This document shows, piece by piece, positions 1 to 8,638 of a stretch of 34,622 nucleotides of DNA. The position numbers and the translations under genes are program-made. Where the stretch lies: positions 1 to 34,622 of the forward strand of contig CAJXVU010000037.1 of the NCBI GenBank assembly GCA_913062555.1, read 5' to 3'. Below the pieces are notes generated by a model. It made no database searches. It saw only the letters and a program-made list of their open reading frames with translations, and had not been told where the DNA came from. The stretch is from an uncultured Bacteroidota bacterium (lineage in GTDB: Bacteria > Bacteroidota > Bacteroidia > Flavobacteriales > Flavobacteriaceae). How positions within the stretch are numbered: the first letter of the stretch is position 1; each line of letters opens with the position of its first letter.

Positions 1-51
1 CATTTTGTAATGATTAAGTATTAAATTTACAGCACACTAAAACAAAAAACT

Positions 52-564
52 ATGAAACATTTTAAATACCTTTTATTGTCTTTTATGACTCTGGCAATTT
101 TAATAGGTTGTGGGGGAGAAGAAAAGAAAACTGACGAAACTAAAAAGGTTAAAATTGGTACCAAAAAAGAAACTAAAAAAGTTGATGAGAATACTGCTAA
201 CGTAGTTTTGACTGGTGATGATTTTATGAAATTCAACAAGAAGGAAATAAAAGTAAAAGCTGGGCAGAAGGTAAAATTAACCTTGCGTCATGTTGGTAAA
301 ATGAACATTAAGATAATGGGCCATAATGTAGTGATCCTCAAAAAAGGTGTTGATTTAGTAGCATTTGCAGCTAAGGCCGCTGCGGCTAACGATAATCAAT
401 ATATCCCTAAAGATTCACAGGATATTATTGCGTATACCGATTTAATTGGAGGCGGAACAACTACTACAATTGAGTTCGATGCACCGGAAGCGGGAACCTA
501 TGAATTTTTCTGTAGTTTTCCAGGACATTATGCAATGATGCGTGGGGTACTAATTGTTGAATAA
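52..564 (+). CDS. Azurin-like blue-copper lipoprotein
   Basis: Predicted periplasmic or membrane-anchored type 1 copper protein that shuttles single electrons. A lipoprotein signal ends in the lipobox LIGC (Cys20), followed by a Lys/Glu/Thr-rich linker to about residue 48 and then a cupredoxin domain. The copper ligands match the azurin pattern: Gly90-His91-Asn92, then Cys154, His159 and Met163, with the Cys-x4-His-x3-Met spacing of azurin (C112/H117/M121). The protein is 170 aa, longer than free azurin because of the anchor and linker. It is convergent with the dehydrogenase operon, so it is not co-transcribed with it, but it could accept electrons from those flavoproteins; that is inference. 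The start is the only ATG that gives an intact signal peptide. Confidence 0.92.
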   Translation: MKHFKYLLLSFMTLAILIGCGGEEKKTDETKKVKIGTKKETKKVDENTANVVLTGDDFMKFNKKEIKVKAGQKVKLTLRHVGKMNIKIMGHNVVILKKGVDLVAFAAKAAAANDNQYIPKDSQDIIAYTDLIGGGTTTTIEFDAPEAGTYEFFCSFPGHYAMMRGVLIVE

Positions 565-607
565 AGATGAAAATATTAGACTGATAAGTCAAGATTAATT
601 TTAAAAT

Positions 608-643
608 AAAAAGGTCATTGAAACGTATTCAATGACCTTTTTT
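608..643. terminator. Bidirectional intrinsic terminator
   Basis: A perfect 12-bp stem, AAGGTCATTGAA (611-622) with TTCAATGACCTT (628-639), has a 5-nt loop and is flanked by A-runs and T-runs that extend the pairing. It has a U-tract in both directions. It lies between the convergent azurin gene and the minus-strand oxidoreductase operon, so it can end both transcripts. Confidence 0.9.
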
Positions 644-646
644 ATG

Positions 647-664
647 ACAGCCCAACTGGGCTGT
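647..664. repeat. Short GC-rich hairpin beside the terminator
   Basis: ACAGCCC (647-653) and GGGCTGT (658-664) form a perfect 7-bp stem with a 4-nt loop. It is GC-rich for this genome. It has no T-run on the plus strand, and on the minus strand it lies just before the terminator at 608-643. It may stabilise the 3' end of the minus-strand mRNA; no function is shown. Confidence 0.5.
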
Positions 665-707
665 GACTTAGCAGAATTATCTTTTCGTAAAAGGTAATCC
701 TAGAATA

Positions 708-2147
708 TTATTCCAGGCTCCATCCTTTTCTGTATGCTCTTTTAACAAATTGATTTGCTGGTTCAAAATTCGTTACTTTCATATTTGTACCATCCCATAG
801 TAATTTTTTACGACCAGGATATTCAAAACTATTCCCGCTTTTCTCTCTTAAATTATAACTTCTAATCGCTAAATTACCCATTAATATAGATTCAGTTAAT
901 GGTCCTGCAAAATCAAATGACGATGTTAATTTATCGTGATTTTTACTTTTAAAACCATCTTTACAAGCGGCTACCCATTTAGTTTGATGGCCATTTTCAG
1001 GGAGTGTATTTGTTCTACTCGATTTTGGTGGCTTAATAATTTCACCAGAATTGAGATATATTTTTGGGTTTGCGGCATAAGTCCCACAGGTCATTATACC
1101 TTTTTCGCCTATCATCATTACACCATTAGCACTATTTTCATCACCAATAGGGTGGTCGGCAGGAATCAATTCTGGATGAAATGGGCGTAATCCTCCATCG
1201 GTCCAATTCATTTTTATTTCTACCGGATTTTTAGCACTGGCTGCAAATTTTAATTGTGTTCTTGATGATGGAGGACAAGATTCTGGAAGGTAATCTGGCA
1301 CCCAGTCTTTTGAAAATATTGCACCAACACTACTTTCAACTTCCAGCGGATATCCAAGGCCTAATACTCTATACGGCGGATCGATTAAATGACAACCCAT
1401 ATCGCCTAGTGCGCCTGTTCCGAAATTCCACCAGCCTCTCCATTTAAACGGATGATATAATGGATGGTAATCTACCCATTGTGCAGGACCTACCCAGTTA
1501 TCCCAATCCAAACCACTTAGCATTTCGGGTTTATCAGTAGGGGTTTTTATACCCTGTGGCCAAACGGGTCTATTGGTCCATACATGAACTTGACTTACAT
1601 TTCCAATCATTCCACTATCAAACCAATCAATCATTGTTTGTACATCTTGACCAGAGGCCCCTTGATTTCCCATTTGAGTTACCACTTTATACCGGTTGGC
1701 AGCTTGAGTTAGTACTCGAGCTTCATGGATGCTATGTGTTAATGGTTTTTGAACATAAACATGTTTCTGGAGTTGCATAGCAGCTAGTGAAATCACAGCA
1801 TGTGTATGATCTGGAGTTGACACAGTGACTGCGTCAATATCCTTCATTGAATCTAATAATTTTCTATAATCTTTAAATTTTTGAGCCTTCGGGAACTTTT
1901 CAAATGCTCGTGAAGCCGAGTTCCAATCTACATCGCAAATAGCGGCAATGTTCGATGCGCCATTATTCCATACATTTACAGCATCACTATAACCTTTACC
2001 ACCACCACCAATAACAGCAACATTCAGTTTGTCACTTGGGGCAATGAATCCTTTCCCCATAACATGTCTCGGTATTATTGAAATTCCGGCAACCGTTAAG
2101 GCGGTCTTTTTTATAAAGCCTCTTCTGTTTGTTGTGTTGTTTTTCAT
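708..2147 (-). CDS. Tat-exported Gfo/Idh/MocA family oxidoreductase
   Basis: NAD(P)-dependent sugar or sugar-derivative dehydrogenase predicted to act in the periplasm. The N-terminus carries a Tat motif (Asn-Arg-Arg-Gly-Phe-Ile-Lys-Lys, residues 7-14) and a hydrophobic stretch. A Rossmann fold begins at VAVIGGGGKG (43-52). The family lysine is in QKP (133-135, replacing the usual EKP), and the GDMGCHLID stretch (248-256) holds the likely catalytic His253. Length is 479 aa, in the range of secreted Bacteroidota members. It is the last gene of the seven-gene minus operon, 9 nt after the TIM-barrel gene. Exported members normally carry a tightly bound cofactor. In this context it probably interconverts hydroxyl and keto groups on a sugar; the substrate is not readable from sequence. 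Confidence 0.9.
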   Translation of the reverse strand: MKNNTTNRRGFIKKTALTVAGISIIPRHVMGKGFIAPSDKLNVAVIGGGGKGYSDAVNVWNNGASNIAAICDVDWNSASRAFEKFPKAQKFKDYRKLLDSMKDIDAVTVSTPDHTHAVISLAAMQLQKHVYVQKPLTHSIHEARVLTQAANRYKVVTQMGNQGASGQDVQTMIDWFDSGMIGNVSQVHVWTNRPVWPQGIKTPTDKPEMLSGLDWDNWVGPAQWVDYHPLYHPFKWRGWWNFGTGALGDMGCHLIDPPYRVLGLGYPLEVESSVGAIFSKDWVPDYLPESCPPSSRTQLKFAASAKNPVEIKMNWTDGGLRPFHPELIPADHPIGDENSANGVMMIGEKGIMTCGTYAANPKIYLNSGEIIKPPKSSRTNTLPENGHQTKWVAACKDGFKSKNHDKLTSSFDFAGPLTESILMGNLAIRSYNLREKSGNSFEYPGRKKLLWDGTNMKVTNFEPANQFVKRAYRKGWSLE

Positions 2148-2156
2148 AAGATTAGT

Positions 2157-3074
2157 TTAAAAAGTGTCAGTTTGTTTATATGCTTCAATAACGGCTTGCT
2201 CACCAGTTTTACCAGAAACGGAATTTCCATGTTCCATCCCTAAAATACCGGTATAGCCTTTGCTATGGATATATTTGAATATGTTTTTATAGTTTATTTC
2301 ACCTGTAGTTGGTTCATTTCGACCTGGATTATCACCAATTTGGAAATAGGCTATTTCATCCCAACAAGTTTCAATATTAGGAATGAGATTCCCTTCCTGA
2401 ATTTGTTGATGATAAATATCAAAAAGAATTTTACAGGATGGTGAATTTACCGCTTTACATATTTGATAAGCTTGTGGTGATTCATTTAAAAACATGCCTG
2501 GGTGATTCCTAAAATTTAAGGGTTCCAGGACCATTGTAATATTGTGAGGTTCTAAAATAGCCGAGGCCTGTTTGAGTGCTTCAATTACATTTGCAGTTTG
2601 GTAATCGTCATCTTGTCTCAAGTCAACATGACCAGGAACAACTGTCATCCACTTTGCATTGGTGCGTTTAGCAACAGCAACTGAATTTTGAATGTCTTTT
2701 AAGAATTCATTGCGAAACTCCTTATTTCCAGAAGCTAAATTTGCATCCTTCCAATAAATTTTATGCGCCACAAAAACACCCATTTCCATATGGTTGTTCT
2801 GCATTAATTTTGCAATAGCTTCTTGAGTTTTAATAGGGCGATTTCGCATTTCATTATCTTCAAATGCATTAAATCCCTGATCAGTCATAAATTGAAGTTG
2901 ATCTAAAATATCATCGCCTACATGGTGTTTGAACATCCCCGCATGAGGCGCGTATTTTAATTTAAATTTATGGGCAGTTTCTTTTTTTAAAAGTGAATTA
3001 GAAAACATGGCAGAGCTTGTTAATGCAAGTGAACTTGCTAGTGCCGATTTTTTTAAAAATGACCTTCTTTCCAT
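2157..3074 (-). CDS. Tat-exported hydroxypyruvate-isomerase-like TIM barrel
   Basis: Sugar isomerase/epimerase of the AP-endonuclease-2 / xylose-isomerase-like superfamily, closest in motif to hydroxypyruvate isomerase. Residues 1-30 form a Tat signal (Glu-Arg-Arg-Ser-Phe-Leu-Lys-Lys). The barrel shows the expected metal and acid residues: Glu184 in VLEPLN, Asp219 and His222 in FDIYHQQIQEG, and Glu281 in GMEHG. Length is 305 aa. It lies 11 nt after the DUF1080 gene and 9 nt before the exported oxidoreductase. In a 3-ketoglycoside pathway such barrels can isomerise keto-sugars or perform eliminations, and the export signal fits a periplasmic substrate. The exact reaction is unknown; true hydroxypyruvate isomerase is cytoplasmic, so that name should not be taken literally. 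Confidence 0.88.
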   Translation of the reverse strand: MERRSFLKKSALASSLALTSSAMFSNSLLKKETAHKFKLKYAPHAGMFKHHVGDDILDQLQFMTDQGFNAFEDNEMRNRPIKTQEAIAKLMQNNHMEMGVFVAHKIYWKDANLASGNKEFRNEFLKDIQNSVAVAKRTNAKWMTVVPGHVDLRQDDDYQTANVIEALKQASAILEPHNITMVLEPLNFRNHPGMFLNESPQAYQICKAVNSPSCKILFDIYHQQIQEGNLIPNIETCWDEIAYFQIGDNPGRNEPTTGEINYKNIFKYIHSKGYTGILGMEHGNSVSGKTGEQAVIEAYKQTDTF

Positions 3075-3085
3075 GGTGTTTGATG

Positions 3086-3877
3086 CTATTTAAAATCCAA
3101 TTCTAATATCTCAATATTCTTAAATTCTACAGGGTGACTTTCACTTTGTAATGAAATATATCCTGATTTCAATAATTCACCTTTGCGCTCCAGTAATGTA
3201 TTATATTCCCCACCTATCACAGGTTTCGAATATGAAAGTACTTCTGTGCCATTAACTTTATGCATTATTAAAGAATCTTTAATGACGGTAACTTCCAAAT
3301 TCACCCATTGATCGCCATAAAAAGTATCGGAGGATGAACTTATACAGTGAGCAGTTAATAATTCATTATTCAATATGACGTGCGTACCTGGCGTACAAAG
3401 ATTGGCTGTTGGACGACTTTCGCCTTCTTTTAACCCACCTAATAATTGTACTTCTACTGAAACTGGAAAATCCTGATCTAAATTCATGCTCTCAGGAGTT
3501 TGAGAATGTACCATCACGCCACTATTACGTGTAGCCCATCCTTCACCATCGCTTAACTGTTTTCCAATAAAGCGGTATTGCAATCTCAATTTATAGCTTG
3601 AAAATGGCTGCTTGTAAAAAACATGGCCATAGGCCGCATTGAATTTATCATAACCATCATAGGAAACTTTTAAGAGGCCATTTTCTACTCTGAATGTATT
3701 GTGGACATTTTCATTAAGAGGATAGCCTTTAATTTTAATAATCCAATCATCCAGATTTTCACCATTAAATAGTTGAACCCATTTTTCTTTTTGGGTTTCA
3801 ATAGTTTTATTGTCTTTACAATTAGTAAACGATGCTGTACATATACAGAAAATCAATAATTTTAATAAATACTTCAT
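3086..3877 (-). CDS. DUF1080 (3-keto-disaccharide hydrolase-type) lipoprotein
   Basis: Concanavalin-fold lipoprotein of the DUF1080 family, members of which are named 3-keto-disaccharide hydrolases and act on sugars already oxidised at C3. The lipobox ends at Cys20 (SFTNC), then a short charged linker. The family opening WVQLFNGENLDDW is at about residues 32-44, and the conserved NSGVMVHSQ and VEVQLLGG stretches occupy the middle. At 263 aa it is longer and more divergent than the two DUF1080 proteins at 14533 and 15237, so it probably has a different specificity. It lies 24 nt after the GMC small-subunit gene. Its placement directly downstream of two sugar dehydrogenases supports cleavage of a keto-glycoside at the cell surface or in the periplasm. 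Confidence 0.88.
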   Translation of the reverse strand: MKYLLKLLIFCICTASFTNCKDNKTIETQKEKWVQLFNGENLDDWIIKIKGYPLNENVHNTFRVENGLLKVSYDGYDKFNAAYGHVFYKQPFSSYKLRLQYRFIGKQLSDGEGWATRNSGVMVHSQTPESMNLDQDFPVSVEVQLLGGLKEGESRPTANLCTPGTHVILNNELLTAHCISSSSDTFYGDQWVNLEVTVIKDSLIMHKVNGTEVLSYSKPVIGGEYNTLLERKGELLKSGYISLQSESHPVEFKNIEILELDFK

Positions 3878-3901
3878 CGGATAAAACTAATTATAATAAA
3901 A

Positions 3902-4486
3902 CTATAGAGACCAAGCTTTCCCACCAGTTAATTCCTGTAAATCGCCACAATAAGCAGCGCCTGGAATAGGATCATATGCCAATACAGTTTCACCAACAGT
4001 TTCACTGACACGATATGCCCAAATTGACATCCCTTTGATGCTGTTTAATAGCTGGGAGGCATTTGTTTTATCAGGGTCCGATTCTGGTTGGTCTTCACTC
4101 GATGATTTCATATGTGTATCTAAAAGCGCCATATAATTGTTGGTAGTAACTTTGCTAAGATTCTCGTTGTAATCTCTTTTAATAAGACTTACCAAGTTCT
4201 CGTATGCAGCTTTCTGTTTTGCTTGATCCTCAGTGGAAATCACTTCATTTGCATATTTATCAATAAACTGAGCTACGTTTACTTCGTTCCCTGAAGGCGT
4301 ATCTGTTTTTGGTAGAATAACGTCTATAATTCCTTTTAAAACAACACCTTGGTCGCTAGTTAGGAAATCCGGTGTCCAGGTTGCAACATCACTAGTGCAA
4401 CTTTGTAAAATACTAAACAACGAAGGGGTGGCTAATACGGCACCAGCCGATAGGCCTATATTTTTTAATGCTTCTCTTCTTTTCAT
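3902..4486 (-). CDS. Gluconate 2-dehydrogenase subunit 3 family protein (small subunit A)
   Basis: Small subunit expected to pair with the GMC flavoprotein encoded 9 nt upstream. The N-terminus has a Tat motif (Lys-Arg-Arg-Glu-Ala-Leu-Lys-Asn) and a hydrophobic core ending in LQSC, a lipobox-like site, followed by the family stretch WTPDFLTSDQG. The C-terminus ends in the family signature YDPIPGAAYCGDLQELTGGKAWSL, shared with the paralogue at 6298. Length is 194 aa. In characterised sugar dehydrogenases of this type the small subunit supplies the export signal, and the signal-less catalytic subunit is carried out with it; the same is inferred here. Confidence 0.9.
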   Translation of the reverse strand: MKRREALKNIGLSAGAVLATPSLFSILQSCTSDVATWTPDFLTSDQGVVLKGIIDVILPKTDTPSGNEVNVAQFIDKYANEVISTEDQAKQKAAYENLVSLIKRDYNENLSKVTTNNYMALLDTHMKSSSEDQPESDPDKTNASQLLNSIKGMSIWAYRVSETVGETVLAYDPIPGAAYCGDLQELTGGKAWSL

Positions 4487-4495
4487 GATAATATA

Positions 4496-6199
4496 TTAAG
4501 AGTTCGATTTTTTAAATTCTTCAGCAGCATGATTGGCTGCTCGAGCGGTAAAAGCCATATAAGTTAATGAAGGATTTTGACATCCAGCAGAGGTCATAAA
4601 TGAACCATCTGTAACGTATACATTTTTACATGCATGGATTTGATTGAAATTGTTAAGTACTGATGTTTTTGGATCGCGTCCCATTCTAGCAGTGCCCATT
4701 TCATGAATTCCATTTCCCATTGCTCTACCACCTACATTGTCATAGCCATTGACATTTTTAAATCCTGCTGCTTCTAACATCTTAACTGCTTCATCTTGCA
4801 TGTCTTTACGCATTGCTAATTCATTAGCCCCAAAATCGGCATCAAAAGTTACTGTAGGGAGTCCCCATTCATCAGTTTTTTCATAATTTAAATACATGCG
4901 ATTGCTGTGGTCTGGCAAAGTTTCGCCAAATGCAGTTAAACCAACACCCCATGTTCCTGGTTTTAATATTTCTTCTTTTAATTTAGGACCGTATTTTAGT
5001 TCGGCAACTAAATCAGTACCGGAACCACGACCTGCACCACCTTGGTATCCAAATCCTCGAATATAGTTCTTGGTATCAGAATCTCCGCCTAAATTTTTGA
5101 AGCGAGGAATGTATAATCCACCAGGGCGTCTTCCTTTAGTATATTTATCTTCAAAACCATCAATTTGTGCACTGGCACCAACATGGAAATGGTGATCCAT
5201 AAGGTTGTGTCCTAATTCACCACTATCATTTCCTAAACCATTTGGAAATCTATCCGATTTTGATTGCATCAAAATGGAAGTAGAAGCGATAGCAGAGGCG
5301 CATAAGAAAATTACTTTCGCATTGAAAATATGTGTTTCTTTAGTTTCAGCATCTATTACTTTTACGCCTGTGGCTTTCCCTGATTTTTCATCATAAATTA
5401 CTTCGTGAACTACCGAGTGTGGTCTTAAAGTCATATTTCCTGTGTCATCTGCAGCAGGAAGGGTAGATGAATTACTGCTAAAGTATGCGCCATAAGGGCA
5501 TCCACGCATACATCTATTTCTATATTGACAAGTACTTCTTCCTAATCCAGGTTTTGTACCTTCAGTAATATGTGCAACTCTTCCGGTTGTAACTACACGA
5601 CCGTCTAATTTTTCAGCGACCTTTTCTTTAAGAACTTCTTCAACACAGTTCATTTCCATAGGTTTCAAGAATTCACCATCTGGTAATTGATCTAAACCTA
5701 ATTTTTCTCCACAAACACCAATATATTCTTCAACTTTACTATACCAAGGTGCGATCTCTTTATAACGAACCGGCCAGTCAACTGCAATACCGTCTTTTTT
5801 ATTTGCTTTAAAATCCATGTCACTTAACCTATAACTATGGCGACCCCACATTAATGAACGTCCACCAACATGGTAACCTCTAATCCAGTCGAAACGTCTG
5901 TCTTCGTTATAAGGATGTTTTTTGTCATCTACAAAAAAATGTTGATGTGCTTCATTGGTAACATATCCCGTTCTATGTTGCTTAGGTTTGCGTTCTCTAG
6001 TTTCTCTTGTGGCTTGCCCGGCATTTGGTAAATCCCAAGGATCCAAATGTGCTGTGTGGTAGTCTTCAACATGTTTTATCATTCTTCCACGTTCAAGTAC
6101 TAGTGTTTTTAATCCGTTTTCACATAATTCTTTTGCTGCCCATCCTCCGGAAATTCCAGTACCAACTACAATTGCATCGTATTCTTCTAGTAAATTCAT
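4496..6199 (-). CDS. GMC family FAD-dependent sugar dehydrogenase A
   Basis: Flavoprotein dehydrogenase of the glucose-methanol-choline family, gluconate-2-dehydrogenase / glucoside-3-dehydrogenase type. The FAD-binding GTGISG is at residues 13-18, with the ribose-binding Glu36 in LVLERGR. The active-site His499 lies in GIHEMGTARMG and the partner Asn542 in CQNPSLT. Three cysteines, C224-x5-C230-x3-C234, could bind an iron-sulfur cluster, as in bacterial FAD glucose dehydrogenases. No signal peptide is visible, which fits export with the Tat small subunit encoded next. Length is 567 aa. It lies 98 nt after the first small-subunit gene, the widest gap in this operon. C3 oxidation is inferred from the neighbouring DUF1080 gene. 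Confidence 0.92.
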   Translation of the reverse strand: MNLLEEYDAIVVGTGISGGWAAKELCENGLKTLVLERGRMIKHVEDYHTAHLDPWDLPNAGQATRETRERKPKQHRTGYVTNEAHQHFFVDDKKHPYNEDRRFDWIRGYHVGGRSLMWGRHSYRLSDMDFKANKKDGIAVDWPVRYKEIAPWYSKVEEYIGVCGEKLGLDQLPDGEFLKPMEMNCVEEVLKEKVAEKLDGRVVTTGRVAHITEGTKPGLGRSTCQYRNRCMRGCPYGAYFSSNSSTLPAADDTGNMTLRPHSVVHEVIYDEKSGKATGVKVIDAETKETHIFNAKVIFLCASAIASTSILMQSKSDRFPNGLGNDSGELGHNLMDHHFHVGASAQIDGFEDKYTKGRRPGGLYIPRFKNLGGDSDTKNYIRGFGYQGGAGRGSGTDLVAELKYGPKLKEEILKPGTWGVGLTAFGETLPDHSNRMYLNYEKTDEWGLPTVTFDADFGANELAMRKDMQDEAVKMLEAAGFKNVNGYDNVGGRAMGNGIHEMGTARMGRDPKTSVLNNFNQIHACKNVYVTDGSFMTSAGCQNPSLTYMAFTARAANHAAEEFKKSNS

Positions 6200-6229
6200 T
6201 AGTTATAAATATTATAGTGTCAAAATCAG

Positions 6230-6255
6230 ATCGCTTTTTGTAATTCAAAAACGAT
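6230..6255. repeat. Imperfect hairpin in the intra-operon gap
   Basis: ATCG-C-TTTTTG (6230-6240) pairs with CAAAAACGAT (6246-6255) across a 5-nt loop, with one bulged base. It sits in the 98-nt gap between the first small-subunit gene and the second GMC gene of the minus operon. There is no clear T-run on the minus strand, so it looks like an mRNA-processing or stability element rather than a terminator. Confidence 0.4.
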
Positions 6256-6297
6256 TTCTTGTTAAATTTTATTCTTATTAATAGATATTCATTAGGT

Positions 6298-6930
6298 TTA
6301 TAAAGACCATGCCCTACCACCAGTTGTTTCTTCTAGAGGCGCACAGCTTTCATAGACCCCAGGGATTGGATCGTAAGCGAGGACTTCTTCCCCAACTTTC
6401 TCTGAAGTGAAATAGCCATATAATGCATAATATCTTACCGAAAATAGAAATTTATAAGCTAAATAGCGGTCTTTTTTATCAGTACTAATCGTTTTTTCTG
6501 AACCTCTTTGTTCTAGTAAAACCGATTTTATTTCATCCTTAGGTAAATCAAAATAGTTGACAAATAGTTCTTCAATTTCCGCTTTGTTTCCATTTAAAGC
6601 TTCCTTCTCGAAATTTTTCTCAAAATGTGCAGCAAATGCAGTTGCACCACTTTGAAATAATTTTTGCTTAGGTTTTGTTTCAATATCCTTATACATGATA
6701 TCAATAAATTGAGGAACATTTACATCTAAAGCGCCAGGTAGTGTTGTTGAGGTTGGTAGTATGATGTCTACCAAATGTGTCACCAAATGTTTTTCGCTTT
6801 CAGAAAGAAATACTGGAGTCCATGTAGCAGCTTCCGCTGTACAGGATGATAACATGTTAAATAAGGTAGGCGCAGCGACTGCGTAACCAATACTCAATGT
6901 TAAATTTTTAAGTGCTGACCGTCTATCCAT
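6298..6930 (-). CDS. Gluconate 2-dehydrogenase subunit 3 family protein (small subunit B)
   Basis: Paralogue of the small subunit at 3902, paired with the GMC gene whose 3' end it overlaps by 8 nt, which suggests translational coupling. It has a Tat motif (Asp-Arg-Arg-Ser-Ala-Leu-Lys-Asn) and a hydrophobic region ending in LSSC (lipobox-like), then WTPVFLSESEKH. The C-terminus carries YDPIPGVYESCAPLEETTGG and ends in RAWSL, as in paralogue A. Length is 210 aa. Predicted role: maturation, Tat export and membrane tethering of the flavoprotein. Apart from the two ends and the hydrophobic signal it is clearly divergent from A, so each GMC enzyme probably has a dedicated partner. Confidence 0.9.
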   Translation of the reverse strand: MDRRSALKNLTLSIGYAVAAPTLFNMLSSCTAEAATWTPVFLSESEKHLVTHLVDIILPTSTTLPGALDVNVPQFIDIMYKDIETKPKQKLFQSGATAFAAHFEKNFEKEALNGNKAEIEELFVNYFDLPKDEIKSVLLEQRGSEKTISTDKKDRYLAYKFLFSVRYYALYGYFTSEKVGEEVLAYDPIPGVYESCAPLEETTGGRAWSL

Positions 6931-8638
6931 TATTCGATTTGTTTTTGTTTAACTCATTAGCGGCATAATTAGCAGCTCTCGCAGTAATTGCCATATATGT
7001 CAATGAAGGATTTTGAGAGGCTGAGGAAGACATACATGCACCATCTGTTACATATACATTTGGTACGGTATGAATTTGATTGTTTTTATTTAAAACCGAT
7101 GTTTTTGGATCGTGACCCATTCTGGCGGTTCCCATTTCATGAATCCCATTTCCAGGGAAACACGGATTATTATAGCCTCGTACATCTTTAAATCCTGCTG
7201 CTTTTAGCATTGCTACCGCTTCAGCTTCGGCGTCAACGCGCATGGCTTCTTCGTTAGCTTTATATTCGCAGTCAAAATCTATTGTAGGGAGTCCCCATTG
7301 ATCTAATTTGTCGTAATTAAGGGTCATTTTATTTTCGTGATACGGAAGACATTCTCCAAAACAATTAACACCTAAACGCCATTCGCCAGGTTTTATTAAT
7401 TCCTCTTTCAATTGTTCACCATAGCTCATTTCTCCAACAGCTCTAGACCAGTTTGTTCTACTGGCACCGCCTTGCATTCCGTAGCCTCTCAGATAATTCA
7501 TTTTAGAAGCTTTATCACCTAGGTTTCTAAATCGAGGCACGAAAAATCCATTGGGTTTTCTGCCTTTATAATAATCTTCTTCATGGCCTTCATAACTCGC
7601 TGATGCTCCAACTTTAAAATGGTGGTCCATCATATTGTGCCCAAGTTCCCCAGAGTCATTTCCTAATCCATTTGGGAAACGTTCTGATTTAGATTGTAAT
7701 AAGATACTTGTAGTCGCTACCGTAGAAGCACAACAAAAAATGATTTTTGCATAAAACTCCATTTTTTCATTGGTTTCGGCATCAATAACCCGAACTCCAG
7801 TAGCTATTTTTTTCTCATCATCATAAATAATTTCATGAACTATAGAATTTGGTCTAAGGGTCATGTTTTCCGATCGTTCCGCTGCTGGGAGCGTACAAGC
7901 ATTACTACTAAAATAGCCTCCAAAAGGACAGCCTCTAATACAGCGATTTCTAAATTGACATTTAGAGCGTCCTTCATGCGGGATATCTCCCGTTAAATTA
8001 GCACTTCTACCATGTATAATTTGGCGATCATCATAATGATCTGCAACACCTTTTTGAAATTCTTTTTCCACGCAATTTAATTCAATTGGCGGGGTGAATA
8101 TACTATCAGGAAGTTGTGGTAAGTTTTCTTCTTGTCCACTAATTCCAACATATCGTTCAACTTTTTCATACCAAGGTTTCAAGTCGTTATATCGAATAGG
8201 CCAATCTACACCATGTCCATCTTTCTTATTGGCTTCAAAATCCATTTCACTCCATCTAAAAGACATTCGTGCCCACATCAATGATTTTCCACCGACATGA
8301 TAACCTCTTATCCAATCAAAACGTTTGGTTTCCTGATAAGGGTGTTTTAAATCATCTACAAACCAATGTTTACTGGCTTCTCCAGTTGTATATCCTGTTC
8401 GAGCTTGTTTTTCTTGTCTTTTACTGTCTTCAGCAGTAGCACGCCCACGATGTTTAAAGTCCCAAGGGTCCTTATGCATAGTCGGGTAATCTTCAATATG
8501 TTTTACCATACGACCTCTTTCAAGGACTAAGGTGTTTAATCCATTTTCGCAAAGTTCTTTAGCTGCCCAGCCTCCAGAAATTCCTGTTCCAATGACTATA
8601 GCATCATACTCTGCCTTATTTGAATTTAGATTACTCAT
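6923..8638 (-). CDS. GMC family FAD-dependent sugar dehydrogenase B
   Basis: First gene of the minus operon and a close paralogue of the GMC enzyme at 4496. FAD-binding GTGISG is near the N-terminus (YDAIVIGTGISGG), the cysteine trio is C227-x5-C233-x3-C237, the active-site histidine is His500 in GIHEMGTARMG, and Asn543 is in SQNPSLT. Length is 571 aa, with no signal peptide. The two GMC proteins share long stretches such as the RFDWIRGYHVGG segment and the FAD domain, but differ between residues about 160 and 215 and in the region after PNGLGNDSGELGHN, where substrate contacts may lie. The pair looks like an old duplication of a GMC plus small-subunit cassette rather than a recent copy. Confidence 0.92.
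   Translation of the reverse strand: MSNLNSNKAEYDAIVIGTGISGGWAAKELCENGLNTLVLERGRMVKHIEDYPTMHKDPWDFKHRGRATAEDSKRQEKQARTGYTTGEASKHWFVDDLKHPYQETKRFDWIRGYHVGGKSLMWARMSFRWSEMDFEANKKDGHGVDWPIRYNDLKPWYEKVERYVGISGQEENLPQLPDSIFTPPIELNCVEKEFQKGVADHYDDRQIIHGRSANLTGDIPHEGRSKCQFRNRCIRGCPFGGYFSSNACTLPAAERSENMTLRPNSIVHEIIYDDEKKIATGVRVIDAETNEKMEFYAKIIFCCASTVATTSILLQSKSERFPNGLGNDSGELGHNMMDHHFKVGASASYEGHEEDYYKGRKPNGFFVPRFRNLGDKASKMNYLRGYGMQGGASRTNWSRAVGEMSYGEQLKEELIKPGEWRLGVNCFGECLPYHENKMTLNYDKLDQWGLPTIDFDCEYKANEEAMRVDAEAEAVAMLKAAGFKDVRGYNNPCFPGNGIHEMGTARMGHDPKTSVLNKNNQIHTVPNVYVTDGACMSSSASQNPSLTYMAITARAANYAANELNKNKSNNG

Noticed and set aside
4496..8638. Recent duplication or insertion-mediated origin of the two GMC cassettes
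   Set aside because: The copies are too divergent, there are no flanking direct repeats and no transposase, so an old duplication is more likely.
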